A DNA stretch of 64,000 nucleotides from JBHGYD01 sp041920415. Its GTDB lineage: Bacteria; Bacillota; Bacilli; Bacillales; Anoxybacillaceae. The stretch lies in NCBI GenBank assembly GCA_041920415.1, contig JBHGYD010000009.1, positions 26,152-90,151 on the forward strand, in the 5' to 3' direction. The position numbers and the translations under genes were made by a program. Below the pieces are notes generated by a model. It was not told the origin of the DNA. It saw only the letters and a list, made by a program, of their open reading frames with translations, and searched no databases. This document shows, piece after piece, positions 53,207 through 62,985 of the stretch. Position 1 is the first letter of the stretch, and the number at the start of each line of letters is the position of its first letter.

Positions 53207-53643
53207 TACCGTTTCCCCGCTTTCGGGCGGTACACAACATAACTAGTTGGCGACTCGCGCACAAATACTTGCACACACGTTGGTCGATTTGGTAATGTAT
53301 CAAGATGGGCTTGAACGATTTCAGCAATTTTTCTCGCCACTACTTCAGTGGTTGGAAAATCGTTCGCGTTTACATCATTAAACATATCTTTATGGTCATT
53401 CATTAACGTATGGTCAAATTTTCCATGCACAATTTTCTTTAATAGTTGGAAATTCACTAAGAAACCCGAATCATCTAATTCGTTTCCAGCCACAGTAATA
53501 TTTACAAAATACGTATGCCCATGCATTTGCGCACATTTTCCTGCCGCCTCATGCGGAATAAAGTGCGCAGCAGCAATTTGCATATCCTTATTAAGTTCAT
53601 ATTGAAAATCGTGAGATACTTGTGGGTAAATTTGATGAATCAT
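53206..53643 (-). CDS. queD: 6-carboxy-tetrahydropterin synthase QueD
   Basis: 145 residues starting [20 protein letters not shown]. Zinc ligands in AAHFIPHE and MHGHTYFV; Cys in GKCAQMHGH; the C-terminal VFVRESPTSYVVY contains the conserved Glu. It makes CPH4 from dihydroneopterin triphosphate. A longer in-frame reading overlaps queC; the ATG at 53643 shares one base with the queC stop (TAATG). Confidence 0.95.
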   Translation of the reverse strand: MIHQIYPQVSHDFQYELNKDMQIAAAHFIPHEAAGKCAQMHGHTYFVNITVAGNELDDSGFLVNFQLLKKIVHGKFDHTLMNDHKDMFNDVNANDFPTTEVVARKIAEIVQAHLDTLPNRPTCVQVFVRESPTSYVVYRPKAGKR

Positions 53644-54305
53644 TATACATTCGCCCCTTCCTTTTCGGCCAAATATTGCTCTAAGCCGCGTTTGCGCAAT
53701 ATACACGCTGGGCATTCGCCGCAGCCGTCAGCAATGATACCGTTATAGCATGTTAACGTTTTATTTCTTACAAAATCAAAAGCTCCTAATTCATCAGCTA
53801 ACTTCCACGTTTCTGCTTTATTCAACCACATTAATGGCGTATGAATCACAAATTGATAATCCATCGCTAAATTCAGCGTTACATTCAACGATTTAATGAA
53901 GATATCACGACAATCCGGATAGCCGCTGAAATCCGTTTCACACACGCCTGTTACAATATGGCGCGCTCCACTTTGCTTAGCTAGTACGGCAGCAAACGAT
54001 AAAAACAATAAGTTCCGCCCATCAACAAATGTCGATGGCAGTTCCCCTTCTTTATGCTCAATCGCAATTTCGTTTCTCGTTAAGGCGTTCGGTGCCAATT
54101 GGTTTAATAATGACATATCAAGCACCGTATGCTTAATGCCGAGTTCTTTCGCAATGGAAGCAGCAACGTCAATTTCTAACTTATGGCGCTGATTATAGTT
54201 AAAAGTAACAGCTTCCACTTCAGCAAAATGCTTTAAAGCCCAAAATAAGCATGTCGTACTGTCTTGACCGCCACTAAATACTACTACCGCTTTTTCATTT
54301 TTCAC
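53643..54305 (-). CDS. queC: 7-cyano-7-deazaguanine synthase QueC
   Basis: 220 residues from GTG 54305 (AAAGGAGAGC). The PP-loop is [17 protein letters not shown]; the zinc-binding cysteines are in [20 protein letters not shown]. It makes preQ0 from CDG with ATP and ammonia. First gene of queCDEF, under the preQ1 riboswitch. Confidence 0.96.
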   Translation of the reverse strand: MKNEKAVVVFSGGQDSTTCLFWALKHFAEVEAVTFNYNQRHKLEIDVAASIAKELGIKHTVLDMSLLNQLAPNALTRNEIAIEHKEGELPSTFVDGRNLLFLSFAAVLAKQSGARHIVTGVCETDFSGYPDCRDIFIKSLNVTLNLAMDYQFVIHTPLMWLNKAETWKLADELGAFDFVRNKTLTCYNGIIADGCGECPACILRKRGLEQYLAEKEGANV

Positions 54306-54350
54306 AAACTATCGCTCTCCTTTCTTTGTATAAAGAAGAAAGAGCATTCT

Positions 54351-54383
54351 AAAACAAAAAGCTACACCCCCTAAGGATATAGC
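54351..54383 (-). terminator. Expression-platform terminator of the preQ1 riboswitch
   Basis: Minus-strand stem GCTATATCC / GGGTGTAGC (with G.T pairs), 5-base loop, then TTTTTGTTTT. It sits directly after the aptamer, 46 bases before queC. Confidence 0.85.
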
Positions 54384-54388
54384 CTTCC

Positions 54389-54422
54389 CTAGTTTTTTAT
54401 AGAGGGTTGTTCTAGAACCTCT
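54389..54422 (-). promoter_or_regulatory. preQ1-I riboswitch aptamer
   Basis: Minus strand AGAGGTTCTAGAACAACCCT then CTATAAAAAACTAG: the P1 stem (GAGG/CCTC), the C-rich loop and the A-rich tail that makes the pseudoknot in the 34-nt class I preQ1 aptamer. Binding of preQ1 favours the following terminator, shutting off queCDEF. Confidence 0.93.
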
Positions 54423-54423
54423 C

Positions 54424-54448
54424 CCGCACAATACAACAAGCTGTGCGG
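54424..54448 (-). repeat. Hairpin immediately upstream of the aptamer
   Basis: CCGCACA / TGTGCGG 7-bp stem with an 11-base loop, ending one base from the aptamer. No U-run; it may shield or help fold the aptamer, or protect the 5' end. The rest up to 54605 shows nothing recognisable. Confidence 0.5.
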
Positions 54449-54605
54449 ATTTCTTCTTCTATTTTCCCTAAGCTAATATATCATACTTCTCATTTATGTA
54501 CTAGTAGAAAAATTATGCTTTGAACGATCTGAACAATAGCTGCTGTTTTTCCCATTGTTCCTTTATATGTTCCCTGATCTCTAAAAATTACATGATTCAT
54601 CACGA

Positions 54606-54637
54606 AAAAGAGTCAGGTCGACGATCCTGACTCTTTT
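54606..54637 (-). terminator. Terminator of the ferritin-like gene
   Basis: 12-bp stem AAAAGAGTCAGG / CCTGACTCTTTT, 8-base loop, overlapping the stop codon. Confidence 0.88.
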
Positions 54638-55115
54638 ACTTTAACTCGTTCAGCAAAAAGCTAAACCGTAAAGCATGCTCGATTTCGTCACTCAGCGCAA
54701 GAAAAAACACGTCGCGAATGAACTGATTTTGTGTGAATAAATAAGCATTGCGGTAATCTTCATATGCTTCTAATTCATCTTTTCTTGCTAACGCAAGCCC
54801 TTCCTTAAACGAATGAAACGTTCTTGCTTCCGTTTTGTATACCGGCTTTTTTCCGGTAAGCGTAACATAAAGTTCGGTAAAATGTTTTAGGTGATTTTTT
54901 TCATCTTCAAGCGCATGTCTAACTTCATCCCTTGCTTGCTCACTTGGGGCGATTTTCGCCAGCCGCTCGTAAAAATTAATAGCTGTAGCTTCTCCTTTAA
55001 TTCCGTTTAAAATCATGCCGGTTATTTTTTCAAATTCCCCGTTGCTGCGATACATTGTTGTGTAAACAGGCATGACTTGCGAAGATGAATAAGGAAAATA
55101 ACTGAAATAATACAT
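54636..55115 (-). CDS. Ferritin-like / rubrerythrin-type four-helix protein
   Basis: 159 residues. After a Tyr-rich start (MYYFSYFPYSSSQVMPVYTT) come four helices with metal-type carboxylates: GEATAINFYERLAK, LEDEKNHLKHFTEL (ExxxH), ARKDELEAYEDYRN and LSDEIEHALRFSFL (ExxH). This is the ferritin-like superfamily, perhaps di-iron. The Tyr-rich head resembles spore-associated members. Ribosome site GGGGAGG. Biological role unknown. Confidence 0.8.
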   Translation of the reverse strand: MYYFSYFPYSSSQVMPVYTTMYRSNGEFEKITGMILNGIKGEATAINFYERLAKIAPSEQARDEVRHALEDEKNHLKHFTELYVTLTGKKPVYKTEARTFHSFKEGLALARKDELEAYEDYRNAYLFTQNQFIRDVFFLALSDEIEHALRFSFLLNELK

Positions 55116-55270
55116 ACTTAAAAAACCTCCCCATATTTAGTCATAACAGTATACGTCACGACCCAAAATGAGTGATTAACCCCTATCTGCTTATAAGGGA
55201 AAATTCCGTTATTTCTGTTATTTTCCCGTTTTATGCACCGTATCCATTTTTGAAGTTGATATTTCTAAAT

Positions 55271-55288
55271 TTTCAATATATATTGAAA
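55271..55288. promoter_or_regulatory. Perfect 18-bp AT-rich palindrome upstream of the chemoreceptor gene
   Basis: TTTCAATATATATTGAAA, 23 bases before the start codon. It could be an operator or include a -10 region; no sigma-D motif is convincing. Confidence 0.4.
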
Positions 55289-55311
55289 GAGATAGAAATG
55301 GGGGGGAGATA

Positions 55312-56928
55312 ATGAATCAGTTATTAAAGAAAAAACGAGCTCAACAGGCGTTGAAAAAGGTAGTACAAGTCGCTGAACAAATTCAACGACACCTTGATAG
55401 GGAAAAGTCCGTCGAAGCACAGATTGAACAAATCCGTAAACTTCTTGACGAACAACTGCAACAAGACGAATATTTCCTCATTGTCGACGAAACGGGCTAT
55501 GCGGTCGTCCATACGAACCGGTTGCGAGAAGGAAGAGTATTTTCCGACGATGTAGGGAAAAAAGCAGCGAAAACGACGGAACCATTGTTACAAGTTTATA
55601 TGCGAGATACAGGAGAGATACTTGTCGATGCGAGCTGTCCGCTATGTACCGACAAAACAGGAAAACGATTTAATGTGCGAATGGGGAGATTAATTCATCA
55701 ACCGTATTTACAATTTCATTTTCTTATTCAGTCGATCGTTCCAGCAACCATCAGTTTTCTCATTGCTTTCTTTTTCTCCTTATCTCCTTTGTTTGTATGT
55801 ACTCTCACGATTCTGTTTAGTCTAGTGATCAGCGGTCTTTTTTATCGCACGGTCATCAAGGAATTGCGACATTGGTATAGCGTGACTCGTACCGTGTCCT
55901 CAGGGAACCTTGACGCGGAAGTGCACACCGCTCGAAAGCGAAACGAATTTCATCAAATTGCTTATGAACTCAATAAAATCATTTTAGGAGTACGTACGAT
56001 ATTATCCGAATTGGCAAAAGCGACAAAAACCGTACAGCATGTAAGCGAGCATCAGCAACTCGAAACAAAACGGCTATCCGAATCGTTTGACGAAATCTCT
56101 GCTGCCATGGAAACATTTCGTGAAGGGGCAAAACAACAAACATCATCAGTCGAACAAGCAAATATTTTCGTAACAGATATGCTGAAAGAAGTATGGGAAA
56201 TGCAACATGAATTTGAAAGCGTCGTCACCCAAGCGCATGAGACGATGAAATCCGTAACCGAAGGAAACCGGCTCATCGAAATGACGAAACAACAAATGAA
56301 CACGATGCAAAGCGACATGAATAAGACGACAAGTCTCATTCATTCCGTTTCCAAAGAAGCTAACCGTGTAATAGAAATGATTTCCGCCATTACTGCCATT
56401 GCCAAACAAACGAATCTATTAGCGTTGAACGCTTCGATTGAAGCATCAAGAGCGGGCGAAGCAGGGAAAGGATTTGCGATTGTTGCGCATGAGGTGAGAA
56501 AGTTAGCTGAAGACACGAACGAGTTTGCTGCACAAATTTTATCGTCGTTAAAAAATATGAGAAATGTGTTAGACGATGCAATACAAGCAGTGCAACAAAA
56601 TGGACAAAACGCTAACGAAACGATGCATTCCTTATTGCAAACAAGCAAAACAATAGAAACATTCCACCAGATGTTTTCAGAAATGAACGCTCTGTTACTT
56701 CGCAATCGCGAACACGTTGATTTTATCACTAATAATGGAAATGAATTGAAGCAAACCATTCAAGAAGTGAATACAATCGCAAAAGATTTTACAAACATGG
56801 TTCACGAAACGACAGCAGGATTGGAACAACAAATTCATTGCATTCACGAGCTAGCCAAAGAAGCCACGCTGCTCTCCACTTCCATCCAACAGCTTCAACA
56901 AATCGTAAACCGCTTTCATCAATCGTAA
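55312..56928 (+). CDS. Chemoreceptor with cytoplasmic N-terminal sensor
   Basis: 538 residues from ATG 55312 (GGGGGGGAG). Residues about 1-135 form a coiled start and a Cache/PDC-like sensor ([48 protein letters not shown]) with no membrane helix before it. Two close helices follow (about 148-185), then a HAMP-like linker and the methyl-accepting domain with [20 protein letters not shown] and [20 protein letters not shown]. Both sensor and signalling parts would thus be cytosolic, the helices forming a hairpin anchor. CPLC may bind a cofactor or sense redox. Ligand unknown. Confidence 0.85.
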   Translation: MNQLLKKKRAQQALKKVVQVAEQIQRHLDREKSVEAQIEQIRKLLDEQLQQDEYFLIVDETGYAVVHTNRLREGRVFSDDVGKKAAKTTEPLLQVYMRDTGEILVDASCPLCTDKTGKRFNVRMGRLIHQPYLQFHFLIQSIVPATISFLIAFFFSLSPLFVCTLTILFSLVISGLFYRTVIKELRHWYSVTRTVSSGNLDAEVHTARKRNEFHQIAYELNKIILGVRTILSELAKATKTVQHVSEHQQLETKRLSESFDEISAAMETFREGAKQQTSSVEQANIFVTDMLKEVWEMQHEFESVVTQAHETMKSVTEGNRLIEMTKQQMNTMQSDMNKTTSLIHSVSKEANRVIEMISAITAIAKQTNLLALNASIEASRAGEAGKGFAIVAHEVRKLAEDTNEFAAQILSSLKNMRNVLDDAIQAVQQNGQNANETMHSLLQTSKTIETFHQMFSEMNALLLRNREHVDFITNNGNELKQTIQEVNTIAKDFTNMVHETTAGLEQQIHCIHELAKEATLLSTSIQQLQQIVNRFHQS

Positions 56929-56935
56929 ATTCGGC

Positions 56936-56969
56936 TAGGCATTTGTCGACGTTCAGCGACAAATGCCTA
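56936..56969. terminator. Bidirectional terminator
   Basis: 13-bp stem TAGGCATTTGTCG / CGACAAATGCCTA, 8-base loop, between convergent genes. Confidence 0.83.
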
Positions 56970-56977
56970 ACTAGCAT

Positions 56978-58012
56978 TTATTTAGGAATTTTTCGGCCCA
57001 TTAATAATATAAGAAAGATAAAACTCATATAGCCAAAAAGCGGATATAAAAACGATAATAACGAGCTATAACGAAACGAACTAACGACATATAAAATAAG
57101 AAACAATATGCAAAGAAACAGAAAATTAGGAAGAGGGAAAAAGGACCGAAACTGCCGTTGCAACCCAAAAATTCCACCGATAATCGAAGTAAAAATTTCA
57201 CCATAAATCACAATCATATATAGCCAATAAAAATAAGCAAAAAATGTACGAATCACTTCGGCCATTGGAATGTCATAGTGTAGCACATGGGGAAATGATA
57301 GTAAAACGAAATGGCTACTTAGTAAAATGATGGTGAGCAAAATCCCGCCAAGTACCGCCCCTCTTTTCATCATTTGTTCGTCCTCTGCTTCACGCGCTAG
57401 CGGAACAAGAACCGTTTGCGCCATCGCCAAATTAAAGGCAGCATAAGAAAATGGAGATAGAAAAGTTTCAAAAGAATAAACGGGGAGCAAAGGAGCTATA
57501 TTACACCACTTTCCACTAACAAGCATCTTTCCAATAATGAGAAAACTAAACAAAACCATCATTGGAACAATAAAGATATTGACGCTAAACAACCCTTTTA
57601 TATCATAAAGCATGACAACGAATGACAAAAGTAGCGTCACAATAATCCCCACTTGTTTTGGAAGACCTAGCTGTTCCTCAAACACCGCACCAGCGCCCGA
57701 CAACATGACGGACGTGACCCCTACTACCATCAATGTCATGATAAGCGTAACAAACGGGCTCATCGTTTTTCCAAATAAATAGTCATTTAATTCTTTATAA
57801 GAGAAAGCGCGTATTTTCCGAGCCATGACCATCATTCGCGCCCCCATCCATGTAAACAATCCCCCGCTAATGACAATGCCAACTGTACCGAATGCGCCAT
57901 ATTGCGTAAAAAATTCAACAATCTCTTTTCCCGTCGCAAATCCAGCACCAACGACCGTTCCGACATATACAGCTGCGATTTGCAAAGCGCCAGACCATTT
58001 TCTCGCCAACAT
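56978..58012 (-). CDS. ykvI: YkvI family membrane transporter-like protein
   Basis: 344 residues starting MLARKWSGALQIAAVYVGTV after GGACGAGGTGAGT. About ten membrane helices; VYVGTVVGAGFATGKEIVEF in helix 1 is the unwound glycine motif of the APC (LeuT-like) superfamily, as in NCS1/BCCT-type carriers. It sits between clpE and the que genes as in B. subtilis. Substrate unknown; possibly a nucleobase or amine. Confidence 0.9.
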   Translation of the reverse strand: MLARKWSGALQIAAVYVGTVVGAGFATGKEIVEFFTQYGAFGTVGIVISGGLFTWMGARMMVMARKIRAFSYKELNDYLFGKTMSPFVTLIMTLMVVGVTSVMLSGAGAVFEEQLGLPKQVGIIVTLLLSFVVMLYDIKGLFSVNIFIVPMMVLFSFLIIGKMLVSGKWCNIAPLLPVYSFETFLSPFSYAAFNLAMAQTVLVPLAREAEDEQMMKRGAVLGGILLTIILLSSHFVLLSFPHVLHYDIPMAEVIRTFFAYFYWLYMIVIYGEIFTSIIGGIFGLQRQFRSFFPLPNFLFLCILFLILYVVSSFRYSSLLSFLYPLFGYMSFIFLILLMGRKIPK

Positions 58013-58088
58013 ACTCACCTCGTCCTTCTTGTCCCACATATGTTCTATATATATGAGAAAACAGGCAAAGAAAGACGAAAGTAAAGAG

Positions 58089-58122
58089 AAAAAGGATGCC
58101 CCGAGTTTAGGACATCCTTTTT
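58089..58122 (-). terminator. Terminator of the lipoprotein gene
   Basis: AAAAAGGATG-C-CC pairs with GG-A-CATCCTTTTT; loop of 8. Directly after the stop. Confidence 0.82.
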
Positions 58123-58123
58123 C

Positions 58124-58867
58124 TTATTGAACAGTGATTTGTTCGACTTGATGTTCATGCAATTCATTTGTCTCTACATGGACTTTCACGAAATAAACGC
58201 CTTTGTCTTTGAAAGTCGTCGTTGCTTTATACTCTCCTTTTCCCTGTTCATGTGCGTCAATAAATTCGTGTTTTTCGCTATTTTCCTTCCATACTTCAAA
58301 ATGAACAGTAGCCTTTGCGAGTGGCTGACCGTCATGTGTAATGTGCGCTACTAACTCAGATGCTTTGTTCACATGATATTGTTGCTCATGAATCATAATG
58401 GTGACATCCGAATGATGGTGATCATGGTGCTCTCCGCTATCATGTTCGTGGTTTTGTTCAGCTGGCGTGCTCGATGCTTGTCCAACAACGATATCTGTTT
58501 TTGGCATATTATGCATATCGCGGGCTGTCACGTGAGCTACAACAGAATACGTCCCAGGCTCAGTGAACGTTTTCTTTACCGCATATTTTCCGTTCCCTTT
58601 ATTCTTCGCTTGTAACATATCATGATGCTCGTTTCCTTGTTTCCAAATTTCAAATTTCACTTCGTCCGCATCCGTGACTTTTTCATTTCCATATGTGACA
58701 AGACAAGCAATTTCTGTTTCTTTATTTAACTCGATTGGAGATTTCGTCTCAATTTTTACATTAAGAATAGCTGGCTCTTCTGTTTCTTTTTTCGTTTGAC
58801 TACAAGCTGCAAACAAGATAGTGGCGATCATCATCACGAAAGCTAGAAAAAACGTGTTTCGCTTCAT
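58124..58867 (-). CDS. Lipoprotein with two YtkA-like domains
   Basis: 247 residues starting [20 protein letters not shown] after GGGGAGAAGAA. Lipobox LFAAC puts the mature Cys at 22. Two homologous beta domains follow (about 40-135 and 165-247: [20 protein letters not shown] with GKYAVKKTF, and [20 protein letters not shown] with GEYKATTTF), joined by a His-rich linker ([16 protein letters not shown]). YtkA-like domains occur in copper-related and cell-surface proteins. The linker suggests metal binding at the outer face of the membrane. Confidence 0.85.
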   Translation of the reverse strand: MKRNTFFLAFVMMIATILFAACSQTKKETEEPAILNVKIETKSPIELNKETEIACLVTYGNEKVTDADEVKFEIWKQGNEHHDMLQAKNKGNGKYAVKKTFTEPGTYSVVAHVTARDMHNMPKTDIVVGQASSTPAEQNHEHDSGEHHDHHHSDVTIMIHEQQYHVNKASELVAHITHDGQPLAKATVHFEVWKENSEKHEFIDAHEQGKGEYKATTTFKDKGVYFVKVHVETNELHEHQVEQITVQ

Positions 58868-58992
58868 TTTCTCTTCTCCCCTATTTCTTTTTTCTTTGTT
58901 CACTATACCATACCTCCTACTATTCACATGTCATTGTTCACATTTTTGTCAAAAACATTTCATCGATATCACAAAAAATCGAAAAAAAGTAC

Positions 58993-59021
58993 TTGAAAGT
59001 CAAAAAAGGTCAAAGTATAAT
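58993..59021 (+). promoter_or_regulatory. Sigma-A promoter of clpE
   Basis: TTGAAA (58993-58998), 17-base spacer, TATAAT (59016-59021). Confidence 0.87.
58998..59014 (+). promoter_or_regulatory. CtsR operator 1
   Basis: AGTCAAAAAAGGTCAAA matches the direct heptad repeat (A/G)GTCAAANAN(A/G)GTCAAA and fills the spacer of the clpE promoter. Confidence 0.9.
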
Positions 59022-59031
59022 AAAGTCAGAA

Positions 59032-59048
59032 AGTCAAAGATAGTCAAA
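59032..59048 (+). promoter_or_regulatory. CtsR operator 2
   Basis: AGTCAAAGATAGTCAAA, a second CtsR box in the early leader, flanked by further GTCA half-sites (59025 and 59049). Confidence 0.87.
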
Positions 59049-59078
59049 GTCAAACCTACCAAAAGGAGGTTATGCGAT

Positions 59079-61238
59079 ATGTTATGTCAAGTATGTCACC
59101 AAAACGAAGCAACGGTGTTTTTAAATATGCAATTCAATCATGAGAAAAAACAATTACATCTTTGTCATGAATGTTATGAAAAACAAGAACTTACTATTCC
59201 GATCAATTTTGGTTTCGGCAATTTCTCGTCATTCCCATTTGACGATTTCTTTATGAACGGATTTTCTCCAATTTCAGAAATGAACACACCGCAACCAAAT
59301 ATCGCACAGCCATCGAAACGTAAAGGCAAAGGTCGCGGTTTCTTAGACCAATTTGGTCGCAACTTAACGCAACTTGCGAAAGCTGGTCTTATTGACCCAG
59401 TCATCGGACATGACAAAGAAATTGAACGTGTCATTGAAATTTTAAACCGCCGCAATAAAAACAACCCGGTATTAATCGGGGAACCAGGTGTCGGTAAAAC
59501 GGCGATAGTCGAAGGTCTTGCTTTGAAAATTGCGGAAGGGAAAGTTCCAGAAAAATTATTAAACAAAGAAGTATATTTGCTTGACGTCGCATCGCTTGTT
59601 GCGAATACAGGCATTCGTGGTCAATTCGAAGAACGAATGAAACGGCTAATTGCTGAATTGCAACAACGCAAAAACGTCATTCTCTTCATCGACGAAATTC
59701 ATTTGCTCGTCGGTGCTGGTTCGGCAGAAGGTTCAATGGACGCCGGCAATATATTAAAACCTGCCCTTGCGCGTGGTGAATTGCAAGTCGTTGGTGCTAC
59801 CACATTAAAAGAATATCGTCAAATTGAAAAAGACGCTGCGCTTGAACGCCGTTTCCAACCTGTCATCGTCCATGAACCAACGGTCGAAGAAGCGATTACA
59901 ATTTTAAAAGGTATTCAACCGAAATATGAACAATTCCATCACGTGAAATATACGGACGAAGCAATTGAAGCGTGCGTCAAATTGTCGCATCGCTACATTC
60001 AAGACCGCTTCTTGCCGGACAAAGCGATTGACTTGTTAGACGAAGCAGGTTCAAAAGCGAACTTGCACATCGGTCCGACAGACGAAAAACAAATTCAAGA
60101 ACGCCTTGCGCAAATCGCCAAAGAAAAAGCACAAGCAGCGAAAGAAGAAAATTACGAACTAGCAGCGAAATTGCGCGACGAAGAGTTAAAATTGGAAAAA
60201 CAATTACAAAATGGCGTAAGCCAAGAACGCCCAGTAGTCGATGTTGCTGATATTCAACGTATCATCGAAGAGAAAACAGGTATTCCTGTCGGCAAACTAC
60301 AAGCCGATGAAAAAGAAAAAATGAAACATTTAGAAGAAAATTTATCGAAAAAAGTCGTCGGTCAAGCAGAAGCGGTGAAAAAAGTGGCCAAAGCGATCCG
60401 CCGCAGCCGTGCGGGATTAAAAGCGAAAAACCGTCCAATTGGTTCGTTCTTATTCGTCGGACCAACAGGTGTTGGTAAAACGGAGTTAACAAAAACGCTG
60501 GCAGAAGAATTGTTCGGTTCAAAAGACGCCATGATTCGTTTAGATATGAGCGAATATATGGAGAAACATTCCGTTTCTAAATTAATCGGTTCGCCTCCTG
60601 GTTATGTCGGGCATGAGGAAGCCGGTCAATTAACGGAAAAAGTACGTCGAAACCCATATAGCATCATTTTGTTAGACGAAATTGAAAAAGCGCATCCAGA
60701 TGTGCAACATATATTCCTGCAAATTTTAGAAGACGGCCGTCTCACTGACAGCCAAGGTCGCACAGTAAGCTTTAAAGACACCGTCATCATTATGACAAGC
60801 AACGCGGGGGTAATGGATAAGAAAATTACGGTTGGCTTCGGTAACGAAAACGCCAATAGCAAAACAAACATTCTCGATTCGTTAAGCTCTTACTTCAAAC
60901 CTGAATTTTTAAACCGTTTCGATGCGATTATTGAATTTAAACCACTTGAAAAAGAACATATGTTGCAAATTGTCGATCTGATGCTTGACGAATTGAAAGC
61001 AACATTAAAAGAACAACAGATCGAAATTGAAGTTTCTCAACAAGCGAAAGAGAAATTAGCCGAGTTAGGTTATCACCCAGCATTCGGTGCTCGTCCGCTT
61101 CGCCGCGTCATCCAAGAGCACGTCGAAGACAAAATCGCCGACTTACTTCTTGACGAAACAGAACTCGTCAAGTGCATCCAAATTGATATCGAAAACGATA
61201 AAATCGTTGCTAAACCATTGAACAAACAAAACGCCTAA
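59079..61238 (+). CDS. clpE: ATP-dependent Clp protease ATP-binding subunit ClpE
   Basis: 719 residues starting [20 protein letters not shown] after AAAAGGAGGT; an in-frame extension 258 bases upstream covers the promoter and is spurious. N-terminal zinc finger with CQVC and CHEC pairs, first AAA domain with Walker [14 protein letters not shown], a UVR-type linker ([20 protein letters not shown]), second AAA domain with [12 protein letters not shown] and a C-terminal D2-small domain. ClpE unfolds proteins for ClpP during heat stress. Dual CtsR boxes show heat-shock control. Confidence 0.97.
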   Translation: MLCQVCHQNEATVFLNMQFNHEKKQLHLCHECYEKQELTIPINFGFGNFSSFPFDDFFMNGFSPISEMNTPQPNIAQPSKRKGKGRGFLDQFGRNLTQLAKAGLIDPVIGHDKEIERVIEILNRRNKNNPVLIGEPGVGKTAIVEGLALKIAEGKVPEKLLNKEVYLLDVASLVANTGIRGQFEERMKRLIAELQQRKNVILFIDEIHLLVGAGSAEGSMDAGNILKPALARGELQVVGATTLKEYRQIEKDAALERRFQPVIVHEPTVEEAITILKGIQPKYEQFHHVKYTDEAIEACVKLSHRYIQDRFLPDKAIDLLDEAGSKANLHIGPTDEKQIQERLAQIAKEKAQAAKEENYELAAKLRDEELKLEKQLQNGVSQERPVVDVADIQRIIEEKTGIPVGKLQADEKEKMKHLEENLSKKVVGQAEAVKKVAKAIRRSRAGLKAKNRPIGSFLFVGPTGVGKTELTKTLAEELFGSKDAMIRLDMSEYMEKHSVSKLIGSPPGYVGHEEAGQLTEKVRRNPYSIILLDEIEKAHPDVQHIFLQILEDGRLTDSQGRTVSFKDTVIIMTSNAGVMDKKITVGFGNENANSKTNILDSLSSYFKPEFLNRFDAIIEFKPLEKEHMLQIVDLMLDELKATLKEQQIEIEVSQQAKEKLAELGYHPAFGARPLRRVIQEHVEDKIADLLLDETELVKCIQIDIENDKIVAKPLNKQNA

Positions 61239-61261
61239 TCCGACTGATGCGGATTAGGCGT
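61231..61261 (+). terminator. Terminator of clpE
   Basis: 12-bp stem ACGCCTAATCCG / CGGATTAGGCGT that includes the stop codon, then TTCTTTTTCC. Confidence 0.9.
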
Positions 61262-61286
61262 TTCTTTTTCCCTTTATCATCGTTTC

Positions 61287-61943
61287 TTATTTATTCGTGA
61301 GACCATGCATAAGAAATTGAACCGTTCGTTCAATTTCTGCTTCATCATCCCACTCGTGATACGGTACGACAATAAAACGTGCCGCTAAAAATCCGACAAT
61401 CGTTGTAATCGTCATGCGAATGACGGAATCTGGTGGAATAGCGATAATTTCTCCTTTGTTTTGAAAATATTCAATAATTCGCTTAAACTTCTCATAAACA
61501 TGTGTCGTAAAAATGAACTGGAGTTGTTCTTTAATTTCAAGGTGAAACGCAAGTTCCTGCCAAAAAATTTTAATCACCGGCAAGTATTTTTTCACAAATT
61601 CATAACGGTTTTTAATAAGCGCCCGAATAAAATCTTCGTAACAATGGTACTCATTTTCAAATACTTCTTTTACAAACTCCTTTGCCAAAAACGGGGCAAC
61701 GGATTGGATTAACGTTGGGGTCACAATCGCTAACAGCAAATCTTTTTTCGTTTTGTAGTGGCGAAAAATCGTCCCTTCGGCAACACCTGCTCGTTTGGCG
61801 ATTTCGCTTGTCGAAGTAGCGGCGTATCCTTTTTCAGCGAACATTTCAATGGCCGCCTCTAAAATTTTCACTTGCTTTTCACTTAATTTTACGTCTTCAT
61901 TATTCCCTTTCAACAGCTCTTTCAGCCACTGTTGTTCGTTCAT
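61287..61943 (-). CDS. TetR-family repressor of the ABC exporter operon
   Basis: 218 residues. HTH: MFAEKGYAATSTSEIAKRAG followed by VAEGTIFRHYKTKKDLL. The large C-terminal domain is intact and of normal length. It is the last gene of the operon (13 bases after the permease), with AAGGAG upstream. Two similar palindromes before the operon are its probable targets, giving autoregulation. Confidence 0.9.
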   Translation of the reverse strand: MNEQQWLKELLKGNNEDVKLSEKQVKILEAAIEMFAEKGYAATSTSEIAKRAGVAEGTIFRHYKTKKDLLLAIVTPTLIQSVAPFLAKEFVKEVFENEYHCYEDFIRALIKNRYEFVKKYLPVIKIFWQELAFHLEIKEQLQFIFTTHVYEKFKRIIEYFQNKGEIIAIPPDSVIRMTITTIVGFLAARFIVVPYHEWDDEAEIERTVQFLMHGLTNK

Positions 61944-61956
61944 TCACTTTTGCTCC

Positions 61957-62985
61957 TTACAACTTTCGATATTTTTTCAATGCTATTACATTTAATACCA
62001 TAAATAAAAGAGAAAAACCAAGTAAAACATATACATCTAAAGAAATTTCATTCCAACCGTTGCCGCGGATCATAATTTCTCGAAGCGCATCCGCCCCGTA
62101 CGTTAGCGGCATCACCACACTTAACGAACGAAGCCACTCGGCCATTGTATCTAAGTTAAATAGACCGGAAAAGAAAATTTGTGGCACAACGACTAACGGA
62201 ATAAATTGAATCATTTGCAGTTCATTATTCGCAAAGGCAGACAGTAACGTCCCTAATGTTAAAGCGGTCATAGCCAATAAAAACGTAATCAATAACACGT
62301 ATAAGAAGGAACCTTCCATCATCATGTCAAGAATATCAATCGCAAACCAAGAAATTAAACTTGCCTGAAAGGTTGTAAAAATACCAAATCCGATCACGTA
62401 GCCAGCAACAATTTCCCAACGTTTTAGCGGTGTGGCTAACAAACGTTCCAACGTTCCTCCCGTCCGTTCACGAAGGAAAGAAACGCCGGCGATTAAGAAA
62501 ACGAAAAAGAAAACGAAAAAGCCAATTAGTACAGGTCCAAAATTGTCAAATAGTCTCATATCCTCTGAACCGTGTAAATAGGTCGTTTTTACTTTCGATG
62601 ACTGTGTTTGTGGAGCTAGTTCTTGGAACGCTTTTTGCACAACCATAAGCACCGATTTATTAACGGTTGGATCGCTTCCTTCTAACGTAATACTTGGCGT
62701 GTGTTCATCCATTTCGATAAACGCATCAATTTGTTGCTTTTCTAGCTGTTTATGAGCTGCGGTTTTCGTAAGTTCTTTTACATTCGCATCGTGTTTCGTC
62801 AACTTCTCAACAACAACAGCTGGAACGTTTTTATCAACAGCAATGGTCGGTTTATATTCTTTACCATTAAAAACAAGATTCATTAAAAACAAAACAAACA
62901 TCGGCGCAACAATCATTAATGCAAGTGTCCGTTTATCACGGAAAAACTGACGAATAATCCGAACAACGATCGCGCGAACTCTCAT
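61957..62985 (-). CDS. ABC-2 type transporter permease
   Basis: 342 residues. One N-terminal helix (ALMIVAPMFVLFLMNLVF), an extracellular domain of about 130 residues, then five helices with FVFLIAGVSFLRERTGGTLE and the ABC-2 signature ERLLATPLKRWEIVAGY. Architecture of YhgE/YbhR-type drug or lipid exporters. Start overlaps the ATPase stop (ATGA). Confidence 0.9.
   Translation of the reverse strand: MRVRAIVVRIIRQFFRDKRTLALMIVAPMFVLFLMNLVFNGKEYKPTIAVDKNVPAVVVEKLTKHDANVKELTKTAAHKQLEKQQIDAFIEMDEHTPSITLEGSDPTVNKSVLMVVQKAFQELAPQTQSSKVKTTYLHGSEDMRLFDNFGPVLIGFFVFFFVFLIAGVSFLRERTGGTLERLLATPLKRWEIVAGYVIGFGIFTTFQASLISWFAIDILDMMMEGSFLYVLLITFLLAMTALTLGTLLSAFANNELQMIQFIPLVVVPQIFFSGLFNLDTMAEWLRSLSVVMPLTYGADALREIMIRGNGWNEISLDVYVLLGFSLLFMVLNVIALKKYRKL

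Noticed and set aside
58821..59078. N-terminal extension of ClpE by 86 residues
   Set aside because: It would translate through the promoter and CtsR boxes; the zinc finger should be at the N-terminus.
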